Assembly: GCA_009617715.1 (NCBI GenBank)
Contig: VTFK01000165.1
Span: forward strand, 1-64,000
Reading direction: 5' to 3'
DNA from: Plectrocnemia conspersa
Taxonomy: Eukaryota; Arthropoda; Insecta; Trichoptera; Polycentropodidae
DNA: 64,000 nucleotides
The position numbers were made by a program, and so were the translations under genes. Positions 10,628 to 25,089 of this stretch are shown here, in pieces; position 1 is the first letter of the stretch, and each line of letters opens with the position of its first letter. The notes beneath the pieces are model-generated. The model did no database searches and was not told the DNA's origin. It saw only the letters and a list, made by a program, of their open reading frames with translations.

Positions 10628-10757
10628 TTTTGTCAAGCGCTCAATTGAATGTCTGCGCATTTGACGTACGCCATTTTTGTACAGCGCTACTTTGAATAGC
10701 GCTCTTATGACGCTTATTATGCAGCGCTTATTTGACGTACGCTCTTTTGACCAGCCG
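10628..10757 (+). repeat. Iterated GCGCT / TTTGACGTACG motif cluster
   Basis: The phrases GCGCTCAATTGA, GCGCATTTGACGTACGCC, GCGCTACTTTGA, GCGCTCTTATGACG, GCGCTTATTTGACGTACGC and CTCTTTTGACC follow one another at about 18-24-base spacing. TTTGACGTACG occurs twice exactly. The design resembles the subterminal arrays of the MITE at 9264-9741 but with a different unit. No matching inverted end was found nearby, so it may be a solo end of another DNA transposon or a short satellite. Confidence 0.6.
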
Positions 10758-10984
10758 CCATTTTAAAAAAAAAATGTTTTAAGCTCTTTTTTTTTTAAAA
10801 AAAAGTAATAAGAATGTAAGCAAGTTATGTTAAATATCTTCAAAACAACTGTTTCACAGTGAAATAATAAAATATCGATCTCTATCAAACTTTTGATTTA
10901 TATAAAAATCAACCTTATTTTATGCAAAAATATTTTTTGAATTTTAAATTGTTCGCAAAAACATGACAGGTATTAGCTAAATGT

Positions 10985-11070
10985 ATAATGACTGGGTAAA
11001 CACAATCAACAACTACTATTGTAAACCAGACTGAAATCAAAGTTTGTGAATCAGTGATATCTATTTTATT
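10985..11070 (+). repeat. Dispersed repeat copy A
   Basis: GGGTAAACACAATCAACAAC at about 10996, followed by TACTA and then AAATCAAAG and ATCTATTTTATTAATT, recurs at 59320-59415 in the same order and strand. This suggests a dispersed repeat family with at least two copies in the window. Flanking DNA is AT-rich. Confidence 0.6.
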
Positions 11071-11329
11071 AATTAGAAACTATTTTAACAATCAATATAT
11101 GAAGAATTTTTTTAATTATTTATAGCGATATTAATTTATGAAAAATATATAAAATGTGAATATCAATCAGAATTATAATTATATAATATTTAGTAATTCC
11201 GATTTATTAAACATAAAACATTAATGTACATGTGAAATTTGGATCTGTTATTATTTTACGGTTTTTACTTGATTTTTCATCATTTATTAATCGTGCTAAT
11301 GTTTTTTTTTTAATATGTATAAAAAAATT

Positions 11330-11960
11330 GGTCGCAAAACGGACACGTTTACTCATCGCCAGAGCCGGATTTGGATTTAGCTCGCTTAATTAGATTAATT
11401 GAACTAGACCGGGACAGGTGATCCCGAATCGGGCTTTCATCGCCGGCACAAAGCGCTTCCGGTGCAATTGAAAAGTTCAACGGTGATGAATAGACGGCGG
11501 CGCATCGCTTCCGTGTCTTGGTGCGACGGGTGGCCGAAACGGGGGTGGCTGGGTAAAGGGGCGGTCCGAGGTCTGAGGGTAGCGGGTGGCGGTCCTCGAG
11601 GTCTGAGGGACTGTCGCTGTCGCTGTGTCACCGTTTTGAGTGAAGGCTGCACCGGCCCACCCTACTCTTGAACCACCCTGTCGCCCAACCCTGTGAGTTT
11701 CCTCTGCCACCTCAGACAGAGCCAAGTACTAATCAATACCAGTCCGAGACTGCTCTCATACAATTCCGATGGGTGAAAAATAGAACCTGGCTGCTGGTGC
11801 TGCATCCGCGCTCCTCAGACCGAGCAGACGTCCATCTTCCTCTCGAGTGGAGCCCCTTCATCTTTGACGGGCGGGTGAGCGTGGAGTGGGCGGGTGGTTG
11901 GATCGGGGGCGGAACACCCACTCGACCCGACGACATCGACAGTATTGAAATCGCACTATT
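11330..11960. other. GC-richer island with paired homeodomain sites
   Basis: The island contains TTAATTAGATTAATTGAA at 11386-11403, two TAAT cores three bases apart, followed by CAGGTG at 11415-11420 and GATCCCGAATCGGG near 11421. The frames of 60-112 codons overlap on both strands and have no domain. The mix of homeodomain and E-box sites in a compositional island fits an enhancer. This is inference. Confidence 0.4.
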
Positions 11961-12470
11961 ATCTCAGTACTTATGCTACATGAAAATATTTTTCGGGCAT
12001 TTTTAATCTGTACCCCTTAAATACCTGTATTGGAATTTTATCGATTGGGTACCATTTAAGATGAAACTAAAACTTATTACAAAAAAATAAGCGCGATTTT
12101 TACAAAGAGCAAACTAAGAGCATTATATTTTATAGAAACTCAAATAAATTCTTCACTAATATTTAGAGTAAAACATTAGTTTTACCGATTAAATAAATAA
12201 TATTTCTTATCCGATTTAGACATATTTATTTCTTCAAAATAGTAATGAAAAATACTTATTAAACAATTTAACTATTTTTTTTTATTTCTGAATTTGATTT
12301 AAGGTTTAAAATTTGTCCAATCATTGTACAGACTTTTCTCTGTTATAAAATAATATATAAATATTTCTGTTGCATATTTTTTTTATTAATATGGTGCGTT
12401 GCCCATTGATCAAGCATTTTTAATTTTTTTAGCGGTTTTAAGTAATTTAGAATTGAATTAACGACTAAAT
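11960..12470. other. AT-rich spacer before the tandem array
   Basis: No gene, structured repeat or GC island seen. Confidence 0.45.
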
Positions 12471-13690
12471 TTGTACCATTATCTGTATTTTGCTTTATCT
12501 AACGTCTTCATTATTAATTAAATATATAAAGTCATAACCTTTTTTCTCAAAAATATTTTTTTAAACTCTTTTTGGTACTACTTAAATTTTAAAATAGTAA
12601 TTTTTTTATAAACAGTAATATTCTACTTTATTTTATGTTTTTAATTTGTTATTAAAAACTAAATATAGAAAGCCAGAACCTTTTTTCTCAAATATATTTT
12701 TTCAAAACAATTTTTGGTACTACTAACATTTTATAATAAATTTTGTATTCTGCTTTATGTTACGTCTTTAATTTGTCATTATCAACTTAATATATATAGT
12801 CATAACTTTTTTTCTCTTACATATATTTTTAACACAATTTTTTGGTAATACTAAAATTTTGTGCAAATATTTGCATTATGCTTTATCTAATGTTTTTAAT
12901 TCCCCATTATAAACTGAATATAAAAAACACTAACCTTTTTTTCTGTTATATATTTTTTTAACACAATTTTTGGTCTTACCAAAATTTTTAAATATTAAAT
13001 TTCATACAAACATTTGTGTTCTGCTTAATGTAACTTCTTTAATTTGTCATTATCAATTGAATATTTATAGTCATAACTATTTTTCTCTTATATATTATTT
13101 TTAACACAATTTTTTGGTGATACTGAAATTTTGTGCAAATAATTGCATTATGCTTTATCTAACCTTTTTAATTCCCCATTATCAACTGAATATAAAAAAC
13201 CATAACCTTTTTTCTTTTGTATATTTTTTAACACACTTTTTTGGTACTACCAAAATTTTTAAATATCGAATTTCATACAAACATTTGTATTCTGTTTTAT
13301 CTTACGTCTTGAATTTGTCATTGTCAACTGAATATTAAAAGCCATAACCTTTTTTCTATTATATATTTTTTTAGCACGACTTTTTGGTTATACAAAAAAT
13401 TTTGAAATATCAAATTTTGTACAAATATTTGTATTATGCTTCATGTTGCGTCTTTAATTCGCCATTATTAACTGAATATAAAAGCCATAATTTTTTTCTC
13501 TTATGCATATGTATATTTTTTTAACACAAATTTTTGGTACTAGTAAAATTTTTAAACATTTCTATTATGCTTTATCTATGGTTTTATAGTGTCACTATCA
13601 ACTAAATATAAAAAGACATAACCTTTTTTCTCTTCTGTATTTTTTAACGTAATTTTTTGGTACTACTATAACACTGTAGAACATTTTTTA
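12470..13690 (+). repeat. Nine-copy AT-rich tandem array, 128-143-bp units
   Basis: The anchor CATAACCTTTTTTCTC recurs with small changes at about 12537, 12676, 12804, 12932, 13073, 13203, 13346, 13488 and 13618. The spacings are 139, 128, 128, 141, 130, 143, 142 and 130 bp. Each unit also has a TTTTTGGTACTAC block, a TGTATTCTGCTTTAT block and a TTAATTTGTCATTATCAACTGAATATAAA block. Longer units carry an extra TTTCATACAAACATTTGT-like segment that accounts for the ~12-bp difference. The array ends about where ACACTGTAGAACATTTTT begins. It is a local satellite with no coding potential. Confidence 0.85.
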
Positions 13691-13949
13691 ACATTACTTA
13701 TACAACAAGTTTTGTTTAGATTTTACTGCTTTACCACCTGTTTTTTATTCACTCAAGCTCTTATATTCTTATATTATATTTTTTTTTAATTTAATACCAC
13801 AAATTTATACGGAACATATAATAGTTATCTTAATCATTTATTATGATCTTCCATATGACAATAATATAAATAAAAAAAAAACATGTTGGTAGTTGCATGT
13901 GAGATTAAAACAATAGTTTATTATTTCTATTTAAAACGTATTTAAACAG

Positions 13950-14345
13950 TTTCTTGAATCTAAGATAAATAAATAAACAATATTATTTTTTTGTGAAAAT
14001 TTTTTTTTATTGTAAATTTTGCTGAGAAAGTCAAGAACTAAATAGTGAACATATTTATAGCTATAATAAGCTAACACTTTCTTGCTGTAACTTATTTCAT
14101 TTTACTCTAATACAAAAATACGTAGTTAAGAGATATTAGTATATTTCTATATCGCTTTTAAATAAGAACGTGTCAAAAATAATATCCTTAAAAATGTGTT
14201 TTTTACTATACCAGCAACATGATATTAAAAATTAAGGCCTGGGTCGATTATTAGACAAAGATATTTGATTTCCCTCTTAGTTTTATTTTTCTCGCTATTA
14301 CTTAAATACTCCAAAGTAAAAACATGTTAAGTCATGTCTAAATCA
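13950..14345 (+). repeat. Rearranged partial copies of the inverted-repeat arm
   Basis: The segment at about 13950-14140, with CTAACACTTTCTTGCTGTAA, matches about 15050-15230 in direct orientation. The segment at about 14165-14345, with AGAACGTGTCAAAA, matches about 14480-14660. The order of the two blocks differs from the arm (14318-15362), so the locus has undergone duplication and shuffling. Confidence 0.7.
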
Positions 14346-15362
14346 ATAAAGAAAAAAATATTTATCTAATAAATACAGGCAAAAAACGTTAAAAATCGAC
14401 AAAGATTGATCTTGAATCAGCCTGAAATTTAACTTATAAAAACAGATTAACTGAAATATAAGTAGTTTAGAAATATATTAAAAAGAACGTGTCAAAACTA
14501 TTACCTTAAAATGTATTTTTACTTTACGAAAAATTTGATATTGAAAAATAAGACCTTTGCCAATTATTAGACTAAGATATTTGATTTGTATTTAAGTTAA
14601 ATATTCCCGTTATTAATTAAATACTCTAATGGAAAAACATGTAAACTGACGTCTAATTAAATTACTGAAAAAATAACATATTACATAATCGACTAATTTA
14701 GATATTTAGATATTTAGACTTTTTGAAAAATGTTTTTTTTTTTAATATATCATACGATATTTGATTTGTATTTAGATATTGTGAAAGATATTTGATTTGC
14801 ATAGACTCCAAATTAAAAACATGTTAACAGACAAGACCGTAGTTTATAGATCTGAATTTCTATTTTTATCACATGTACCAAAATGTATTTTAAGTTTCCA
14901 TTTACGATATAAAAAATCATTGCAATTAATTTCTCCAAAATGGGTATCATAGATTCTATAGTATTTTTAAAAAATAACTATAAAGTTAATCAAAACCTTT
15001 GCTTTATGATTCTGTTTTATCTTATGCTTTATTAAAAAACGGTTTAAACAATTTCTTCAATCAAAGATAAATAAATAAACAATATAATTTTTTTGCAAAA
15101 TATTTTTTTTAATAATAATTTTTCTGAATAAATCAGAACCAAATAGTGAACATATTAATGGCTATAATAAGCTAACACTTTCTTGCTGTAACTGATTTAT
15201 TTTACTCTAATACAAAAATACACTTTTAAGGTCATCAAATAATATTAACACATAAGACTTTTATTGATAATACTACATTAAACTGGAATAGTATCAAGGT
15301 CATATATTGTTTCATTTACACGTACACTTCCATGATTTCGTCTAAAAAAATACGCACCTAAA
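14318..15362 (+). repeat. Left arm of a long inverted duplication
   Basis: This ~1.05-kb arm is the diverged reverse complement of 20043-21115. The shared order includes TAATAAATACAGGC, AACGTGTCAAAACTATTACC, GATACCCATTTT (here AAAATGGGTATC), GCTAACACTTTCTTGCTGTAA, TGATACTATTCCAG (here CTGGAATAGTATCA) and the sharp end at TACGCACCTAAA (15351-15362). Identity looks high at the inner end and lower at the outer end. There is no coding. Confidence 0.85.
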
Positions 15363-15364
15363 TA

Positions 15365-15409
15365 ATTAAGTAATAAATCCTAATCTATGGTTTAGATTTA
15401 TTACTTAAT
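15365..15409. repeat. 15-bp perfect hairpin beside the left arm end
   Basis: ATTAAGTAATAAATC at 15365-15379 and GATTTATTACTTAAT at 15395-15409 are perfect reverse complements around a 15-base spacer. It lies three bases from the breakpoint of the inverted duplication, so it may have promoted the rearrangement. Confidence 0.7.
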
Positions 15410-16040
15410 ATATTATTTTTAAATAAACCACTTTATTATACTTTATTTATTTTGCTAGGGCTAACTTGATTTTTTTATTATACACTTATCCCTAGATTTT
15501 CGCAGTACTTATTTTATGTGATTAAGAAAAAAATATCTTTTCAAATTATACTTTATATTTGGTTATATACAAACGCATAGGGTAATGGTATATTCTTACT
15601 TTTTGCACTTGACTTACATGTGGAACCTCTCACACTGCCCATACAGTATGTACTGAGTTGCTTTTTGGAATGCACGCGTGTCCCTGAAATTTTTTTTCAT
15701 TTATTTTATATTCGAGTATTCGATCGTTTTATTTCAAATTTCGACAAAATTTTATGGGACGTATCTACTGCATAAAATGTTTTTTTAAATATAGTATAAC
15801 GAATAAAGGTACAGCAACGAACAATGCACATCATCACAATCATTCGTAATTCAATAGTTATTATTATTATGCTTATTAAGCTCATTTTGTACATGATTCC
15901 GCCGATCAATGCAATGACAGGTATTCTTTTAGATTCACATTTAGCGAATGTGATCTGCCCCCTCAGCGAAGGATTCACATTCAATCTACTTTTATATGGT
16001 ATGTTCAACGGCAAACTTTTACATTTGCGATAAATAAATA
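15410..16040. other. AT-rich spacer
   Basis: Mostly AT-rich. Short patches (GGAACCTCTCACACTGCCC near 15623; CTGCCCCCTCAGCGAAGG near 15955) rise above background. No credible gene. Confidence 0.4.
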
Positions 16041-16600
16041 TAAAAGTAGAGTTTCGCCACTGAAAGCGTCTGATGCATTTTACGGCCCGCGGACATTATA
16101 AAAGTTGTTCAAAGAGAAAACAAATTTCCACCGACTCTGATTAATCGCGTAACGTCGAAAGCGTCACTTTTCAACGTTTTGTCGCAGGGGGTGAAATCCA
16201 TCCCCCGCTGTTCGCACAGGTAGTCTGAAATCTCAATCAGACGTCCGCTCTTTCTGGACGTTTTGTGATGTTGTGTGGCCAGAAAGCGAAAATGGCATGT
16301 AAATTTAAGCAATTGCCTAGCAGAGTGGAAACAATCCCCCGAGTGCGCTTTACATAAACGGGCTCGCATGCCCGGTGCCAATAAAATGTAGGGAAATTAA
16401 CATTAGTTTTGCTAAATTGGCGAAGAAAAGCAGCGTGCCGCTTCTAGCGGACAAGGGGTGAGTCGGGAGAGAAAGAGCCATAAAACAAAAAGTTAATTGC
16501 AACCTTTCCACGGTCGACTTTTTACCGTGTGCTGAGTATTGAAATTAAAATGCGCATATGCCGGTAAAAGCCGACAAAGCATCTGATGGACTGACGGGAC
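16040..16600. other. Compositional island, probable cis-regulatory DNA
   Basis: A well-delimited island between AT-rich flanks. It contains TGATTAATCGCGTAACG near 16138 (Bicoid/Otx-like TAATC), the inverted pair CAGACGTCCGC / CTGGACG, and TGGCATGTAAATTTAAGC. The 90-codon minus-strand frame (16109-16381) has no recognisable domain and no plausible splice context. The base composition and motif mixture resemble insect enhancers. Confidence 0.4.
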
Positions 16601-16699
16601 AGAAAACTTTTTATTATTCTTTTAAAATAAAATTATATTACAAATGTACATTTGATCCATCATGTGAAATATTTAATTTTTTAAAGACCCTGATCTGAG

Positions 16700-17169
16700 T
16701 TTGCCGTTAAACGTTTTATGATACCTGCCAATCCAAAATTATTGATGATTTTTGAAGTCGGCGTGAAGTCCATTCTCGTGACTTGGATTGACAATATTAC
16801 TGTAATATTAGTACAACGGACCAATAACGGATAGCACCAGGAATTTCCATGTGTCTTGTCGTATTCTTACGGCGAAAGAATTTCCCCGGGCGGGCATGTA
16901 AATGTAGGTGGCAACAAGAGCCCACCCCCTGGTGTTGTTTGTCGGTCATGCCCTTTACTTTCTCACTTAGTGGCTCGCGTTCGCATTCCGTCGAATTGAA
17001 GTGGATTTAATAACGGTCAAAGCTGGAATGTCGCACCCTTATTGTCTACACCCTGATTTACATCACTATGTCGGACTGTTTCTTCGTGGGTGTATATATT
17101 TTTTTATTAACACAAAGTGACAAGATTTGCATGCGATGAGATCAAAGTGTCGCTTTGGGTTAACAGTGT

Positions 17170-17170
<1 letters not shown>
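16700..17170. other. Compositional island, probable cis-regulatory DNA
   Basis: The island includes GAATTTCCCCGGGCGGGC near 16879 and a GTGGCTCGCGTTCGCATTCCG block near 16971. It is separated from the island upstream by about 100 AT-rich bases. Both lie inside the spacer of the long inverted duplication. No coding is supported. Confidence 0.35.
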
Positions 17171-19187
<2,017 letters not shown>

Positions 19188-19589
19188 ATTTTCCTAGTGG
19201 TTTTAAGTAACTTTCAACAGTCTATTAATAAATTACTAATGTCTTACTTTTGTGCAAGCATTTGTATCTGATTTAAATAACTTGTTTTTGCTGATTTCGA
19301 TATTCTTAAATGTATTGAAATGTACAAAAGTGATTCCTATACATAAAAAAGACATAAAATAATTCGTATTAACTTGTAAAGTCAGCTTTTTATAATCATT
19401 GCCACGTTCTACTTTAACTAATAACTTATTGACAAAATTGATATATATATATCTTAACTACAATGCGAATTTAGCGAATCTTTGAGAGTTAAAATTTAAA
19501 TATATATTTCAGGTTATTGTTTCAATTTATATGTCGCATTGGCGTTATGCTTAAGGTCATGTATATACAATACATTTACAATATAAATA

Positions 19590-20042
19590 AACACACTCAT
19601 GTACTCAACGTTCCAATCTCAACATAGCATCTTGCGACATGGACGTAGTATCTTTTTTTGAAACACCCTGTCGAATCGATGTCGCTTTAGGGTAGGGGAG
19701 TAAAAGGCGGTTTACATTTAAATGATCAAATTTGATGTTGAAACACGGCCGGTGCGGCATAAGGTATTCGGAGGTTTTTTTTCGTCTCCTCCCCGGGGAG
19801 CGATACGTGTGGCTGCTGATAAGATATGAAAATAATCCGCGCTCGTGTGTGTGTACGTATTTATGCTGGAAAATCACGCTTTGTCAGTTTTGCATATTTA
19901 CATTTTTTTATATAAAGAAAATGCTATGGGAAAAGTAAAAAAAAAAACGGAAAAACTACAATGTACAACGGAGGCTGCGTAAGACGTCACGCGCCGGCTC
20001 GATTACTCTGAACGCGCTATTGGGAGGCTTTGGAGAAAATCG
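19590..20042. other. GC-richer noncoding island
   Basis: This island ends abruptly at the right arm of the inverted duplication (20043). It contains CCTCCCCGGGGAGCG near 19788 and GACGTCACGCGCCGGCTCG near 19983. Short frames overlap on both strands without domains. Candidate regulatory DNA. Confidence 0.35.
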
Positions 20043-21115
20043 TTTAGGTGCGTATTTTTTTAGACGAAATCATGGAGGTGTACGTGTAAATGAAACAATA
20101 GATGACCTTGATACTATTCCAGTTTAATGTAGTATTATCAAAAAAAGTCTTATGTGTTAATATTATTTGAAAACCTTAAAACTGTATTTTTGTATTAGAG
20201 TAAAATAAATCAGTTACAGCAAGAAAGTGTTAGCTTATTATAGCCATAAATATGTTAACTATTTGGTTCTGACTTTTTTAGCAAAATTTACAATAAAAAA
20301 AATATTTTACAAAAAAATAAAATTGTTTATCTATTTATCTTTGATACAAGAAATTGTTTAAATAATTTTTAAATAAGGCATATGATAATACAAATTCAAA
20401 AAGCAAAGGTTTTGCTTAACTTTATAGTTAATTTTAAAAAAAAAACTATAGATTCTATGATACCCATTTTAGAGAAATTAATTGCAATGATTTTATATAT
20501 CGTAAATGGAAACTCTTAAATTAAATTTTGGTACATGTGATAAAAATATGTATTGATTCGTAAATGTTCAGATCTATAAAATACAAGTAAGCATGTTTTT
20601 AATTTGCAGTCTTTAATTAATAACGAGATAATAAAACTTAATACAAATCAAATATCGTATAATATATTAAAAAAAAACATTTTTTAGAATTATTATGCGT
20701 CATACGTATTTTTCTAAAATCAATATACAAATATCTAAATATCTAAATTAATCGATTATATATTATGTTATTTTTTCAGTAATTTATTTTGTTTTTACTG
20801 TAGATTATTTAATTATTAACGAGAATAGTTAACTTTAATACAAATCAAATATCTTGGTCTAATAATTGACGAAGGTCTTATTTTGCAATATCAAATTTTT
20901 TGTATAGTAAAAACATTTTAAGGTAATAGTTTTGACAAGTTATTTATTTAAAAATCCCTTAACTACGTATATATCAGTTAATCTTTTTTTATAAGTCAAA
21001 TTTCATGCTGATTCAAGATGAATTTTTGTCGAATTTTTACGTTTTTTTGCCTGTATTTATTAGGTAAATATTTTTTTATTACTGATTTAATTAGACATCA
21101 GTTAACATGTCTAAT
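20043..21115 (-). repeat. Right arm of the long inverted duplication
   Basis: Starts sharply at TTTAGGTGCGTA and runs as the diverged reverse complement of 14318-15362. It includes TTACAGCAAGAAAGTGTTAGC near 20211. With the left arm it encloses about 4.7 kb. This may be an inverted segmental duplication or two opposed copies of one unclassified transposable element. Confidence 0.85.
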
Positions 21116-21121
21116 TAAATC
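21084..21121. repeat. 15-bp perfect hairpin at the outer end of the right arm
   Basis: GATTTAATTAGACAT (21084-21098) and ATGTCTAATTAAATC (21107-21121) are perfect complements around CAGTTAAC. The left arm has only a partial version (ACATGTTAAGTCATGTCTAA). It marks the outer boundary of the repeat and contains two TAATTA homeodomain-type cores. Confidence 0.7.
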
Positions 21122-22230
21122 AATATATAAAATTATTGAATTTTTATGTAACAGCTTATATTATTTTAAAAATATTTATGTTTGACAGTATAAAGGTATT
21201 TTCTGTAATTTTTTAAATAAAAGCCTAATTTTATTGCTTGTTTCTTATTCTTGTAAAAAATCTGTATAAAAAAATACATAAAATAATATTTTATTGTTGC
21301 TTAAAATTAAAATATTTTTAAGTGTAAATATAAATTATTAAAATTTGTGAATGTTTGAATATCTTAAAACTATGTAAAAACTTGCACTAGTCTAGAATTT
21401 CACGTAAATTAAATAAATAAAAATGCTAAAGGTCATTAAATGTAAAAAAAAAGTATTTTTTATAATTTATCAAACACTAATTAGGTAGTAGGATTGTATT
21501 TAAACTTTTACTTTTATTAGTGGATAAGTTAAATCAATTATTTACTAACGCTTTATTGATACAGTATTGTCTTATTTAGGTTTGATATTATTTAGAATAT
21601 AATAGTGTAATAATGTTCTATTAAGAAAATCTTTTTAGCACATTTTAATTTCATTTATCAATTATATGTTGTGTTAATTATGATTTTTACTGTCTTTGTG
21701 GTTTTTAATCTAGAAAATCACTTTGGGACATTTGTTTTAAGACTTGCTTAGGTTTGTTTATAAACAACTTTGACCTAATATTTTTTTATTTCGTGTATTA
21801 GTGTACCGGCGATTTTTTACGTTTGAGTAAATGTGTTGTATTGTGCGTGTAATTGTGAATTATTAAACTAAAAATGTATGGAATTGAGTCAATCGGAACA
21901 CTATTTAACCTCTAAAATTATTTTTTTATTACACTATAGTGATTTAACTGGTTTTATGGATCAATGTAAACGAAACATACAGAGCTTTAAGATGAACCTT
22001 GTTCTCGTGTAGTATTCTAAAAATATCAGTAATAGTGATTATTATCAAATTTAAAGATTAAAATGACAGATTCACTAGCACTTGCATGTTCAAACCTAAA
22101 AATATTTGTAAAATTTTCAGGAGCATTTATTTTATTTATTTTAAATATGTTAAATTTTATTAAAAAGTGATATGACATTGCATATGAATTTTTAATTACT
22201 ACTCAGTAGTCATGGAATCTTTTATATAAG
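21122..22230. other. AT-rich spacer
   Basis: No gene, island or clear repeat seen. Confidence 0.45.
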
Positions 22231-22640
22231 CTAAATTGCTTCGAACGTTAATGTCTCTTCCGCCCGTTCAATATCTCATTATCGATTCCGGTCTTCTTTT
22301 AAACGATCAGACATAGGGTTGGTTGGCTATTGTCTCTCGTCTGGTTCGGCCCCTGGCATGGCAGAAAAGAGGTGGTCCACGAGGGGCAGAGGCTGCATGC
22401 ATCATTGAATAAGCAATGAGGCTTGGTCGCGAGCGCCTTGGGCTCAGACTCGTGCACTCCTGTCTCCTTGTTTGCTAAACTGTTGCTTGTATTCCAATGT
22501 CCCGTTTTGTCTCTCGAGTCTCTGAGATATGCACATACTTATCCGGATCGCATAATCTGAAAGCAGAGGCACTGTGTTTTGCCGAAAATAAAATAAAAAT
22601 CGCGTTACGATCGATGATCATTTTACGCATATTATTTAAA
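22230..22640. other. GC-richer noncoding island
   Basis: Balanced-composition island with ATTATCGATTCCGG near 22278, GGCCCCTGGCATGGC near 22348 and TCTCGAGTCTCTGAGA near 22512. No frame is worth calling. Candidate regulatory DNA. Confidence 0.35.
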
Positions 22641-22889
22641 ATCAATAATTCTTTGATATCTAATGTGTTTTAAATATTATACAAAAAATATCAATTACAA
22701 ATCACTGTTTTTAATGGTCCATAAACTTGAAATCAAACCTCGAACTATATACAATTTTGATATGCATTGATTTTTATAAATATTTTAAACAATTCAACTT
22801 TTGATTTTAATACATTGAAAGAGAGTTCAGTATTTTCAGTATAAAATTAAAAAATAGTGTTTATATATGTTGTTAGGTTTGAACTTTTA

Positions 22890-23270
22890 TAAAAAATTCT
22901 TTACTACCCAATCACGCCAAAGAGGTTTCTGTGACAAAGGGGAAGTATACGGCATTGGAAAGTTGTAGCGTTATGGGAAGTTGGCTACCAAAGTTTCGGA
23001 TGCAAAAGGGGCCGACTGTTCTGTGTAAGGATCTCGTTTCACAAAATGGCACTCTTCGGTACATCACCTTCGCTCCAAGACAATAACCCTCGGCGTGGCC
23101 CTTTCGCAGAGCGCTTCGATGAACTACATATTGTTTTTATTCAAATGCCTCCTTTCAATTCAATTCGACTGGGCTAAAGGTTAAACGTAACTCCGTTTAG
23201 CTCCTGTTGTTTTCGACGTATATATTCACTGGATACAACGATGCAATCAATGTATATATTCGAATGTTTT
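22890..23270. other. GC-richer noncoding island
   Basis: The island contains CCAATCACGCCAAAGAGG near 22908 and CCCTCGGCGTGGCCC near 23087. It is separated from the previous island by ~250 AT-rich bases. No domain-bearing frame on either strand. Confidence 0.35.
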
Positions 23271-24560
23271 ATATTAAACGTGGAATAAAATAACGTTTAA
23301 GATTATTTTAGATTTTTAATGTCATAAATTTGTTTTATGCTATTATGTAGATTTTATTCAAAGTTAAAACTACAATTTATGGATAATACTTTATAGATAC
23401 AACATGATGTAATCAACAAATGCTGCCTCTTTAACCCAGAATAGGCCTTAATTTTTATTTTTATAAATTATTTGAACCTAAAAAAAAATTAGAAATGTGT
23501 AACTTTGGTTACTGTACTACATATTTATTTGTCTGTTACTTCGTCAATATCGTATCATATGCAATTTTTTTATGTAATTATTTTCACTACAGCATAAAAT
23601 TGACCATGAAAAAAACATTATTATTCAAAACCAATTATTGCTCTAATATTACATGACTGTATATGACTTAATAATTATAAATATGTCATGTCTTTAATAC
23701 TAGCAGAATTTTATATATTGTTTAGTTTTAGTGGATCAAATTTTTTCAGCAGCATAATAGAGTACAAACCTTATTGGTCTATTTTTTCTGTAATTTGGTA
23801 AGTTTAAAGAATTTAAAGATATGCTTATTGCTCTATATTGATTTTATTTTAGGTTTAAATTACATTCTTAAAACAAGCAGAGGGTTTGTTCATATTTAAT
23901 GTTTTTCAAATGCAAAAGTTGGTGGGTGTTTTGTTTGCAAATTGCCGCAAATAAATTGTGGTGTTTTGTAAAATGGCAATAAAATTTTAAATTAATTTTT
24001 AAAAAAACGATTTTTAGAAAATTAAAATGTTTTATTATTAAGCGGTTTTTTCAGAAAATAATTGGCTATGAACTTTTAAATATATTTTTTTTATAATTCA
24101 ATATTTTTTAAATACTTTATTAAGTGTTACAGCATTTAAAAAAAAATATATTAATTAATTGGTCGTGAAAATGGCAAATATATTTTTTTATAAATTGATA
24201 ATATTGAGAAAATATATTAAGAAAAATTTTGATTTTTTGTACTATTTTCAAAAATTAACATTTTCTGTGAAGCGCAAAATATTCGAATATTTTTTTCATT
24301 GATTTTAATTTCCAATTGCCTTTAGTTATTACTTATTATTTTTTTGGAATTTCACTTAAAGGTATAAAAACAATGATTGATTTTCACTTTAATTATTTCA
24401 ATGTTTATTTTACCCAAAAGAGGAATAAAAATTGTAATAAACATGCTAGTCCAGAAACTCAAATTTTCTTAGATTTTCTTCAAATTCTGGTCTTATCTTT
24501 ACTGCTTAAACATTTGCCGTAACATACATATGTATTTCTATTTTATATTTTTTTCAATTC
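23270..24560. other. AT-rich spacer
   Basis: No gene or structured repeat recognised. Poly-A and poly-T runs are frequent. Confidence 0.45.
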
Positions 24561-24561
24561 T

Positions 24562-24770
24562 GTCTTAAAGCTGGTGGCTAATACCTGAAAGTCCTGGAGT
24601 TAAATCCCATAGGAAAATAGTATTTTTTAATTTCTATCGTATTGAAAAATCAGAATTATCACAATTTTTTTTAATTTTTTTTAATCTCATGGTAGAATGA
24701 ATATTGTGTTTATGAATAAAATAAAATCTAGCTTAATCGTACATAGTAATATCTATTAAAAAATAAGCTT
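24562..24770 (+). mobile_element. tRNA-derived SINE-like element
   Basis: The head contains GCTGGTGGCTAATACCTGAAA and the box-B-like GGAGTTAAATCCCATAGG. It is followed by the core TTTCTATCGTATTGAAAAATC near 24631, a T-rich stretch, TAATCTCATGGTAGAATG, and TAGCTTAATCGTACATAG near 24730. The same order occurs at 53440-53620 and 61540-61890. This argues for one SINE family transcribed by RNA polymerase III from internal promoters. Confidence 0.6.
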
Positions 24771-25089
24771 TATAATTATTAATATTGATTACTTGCTAGT
24801 TGTTGATTATAATGTCATATTGCAGTTGAAGCTTTGCAATAAATAAATCTAAGATCAGTACTTTTATATGTGTCTTTAAAATTAGTTTCGGAGCTTATAT
24901 GTATTGTGTTTCTTTATTTAATGGTTATCAAAATAAAATTAAAAACAAATTGGATATATAATTTATTTATTAAATAAAAAAATTGTATTGAATCAAAGAT
25001 TCTTCGACTTTAAAATATTAAATGTATACATAACAATTTTTCTATTATCTTCACTCAAATCTATTACAATTTTGAGTTCATAAATTAAA

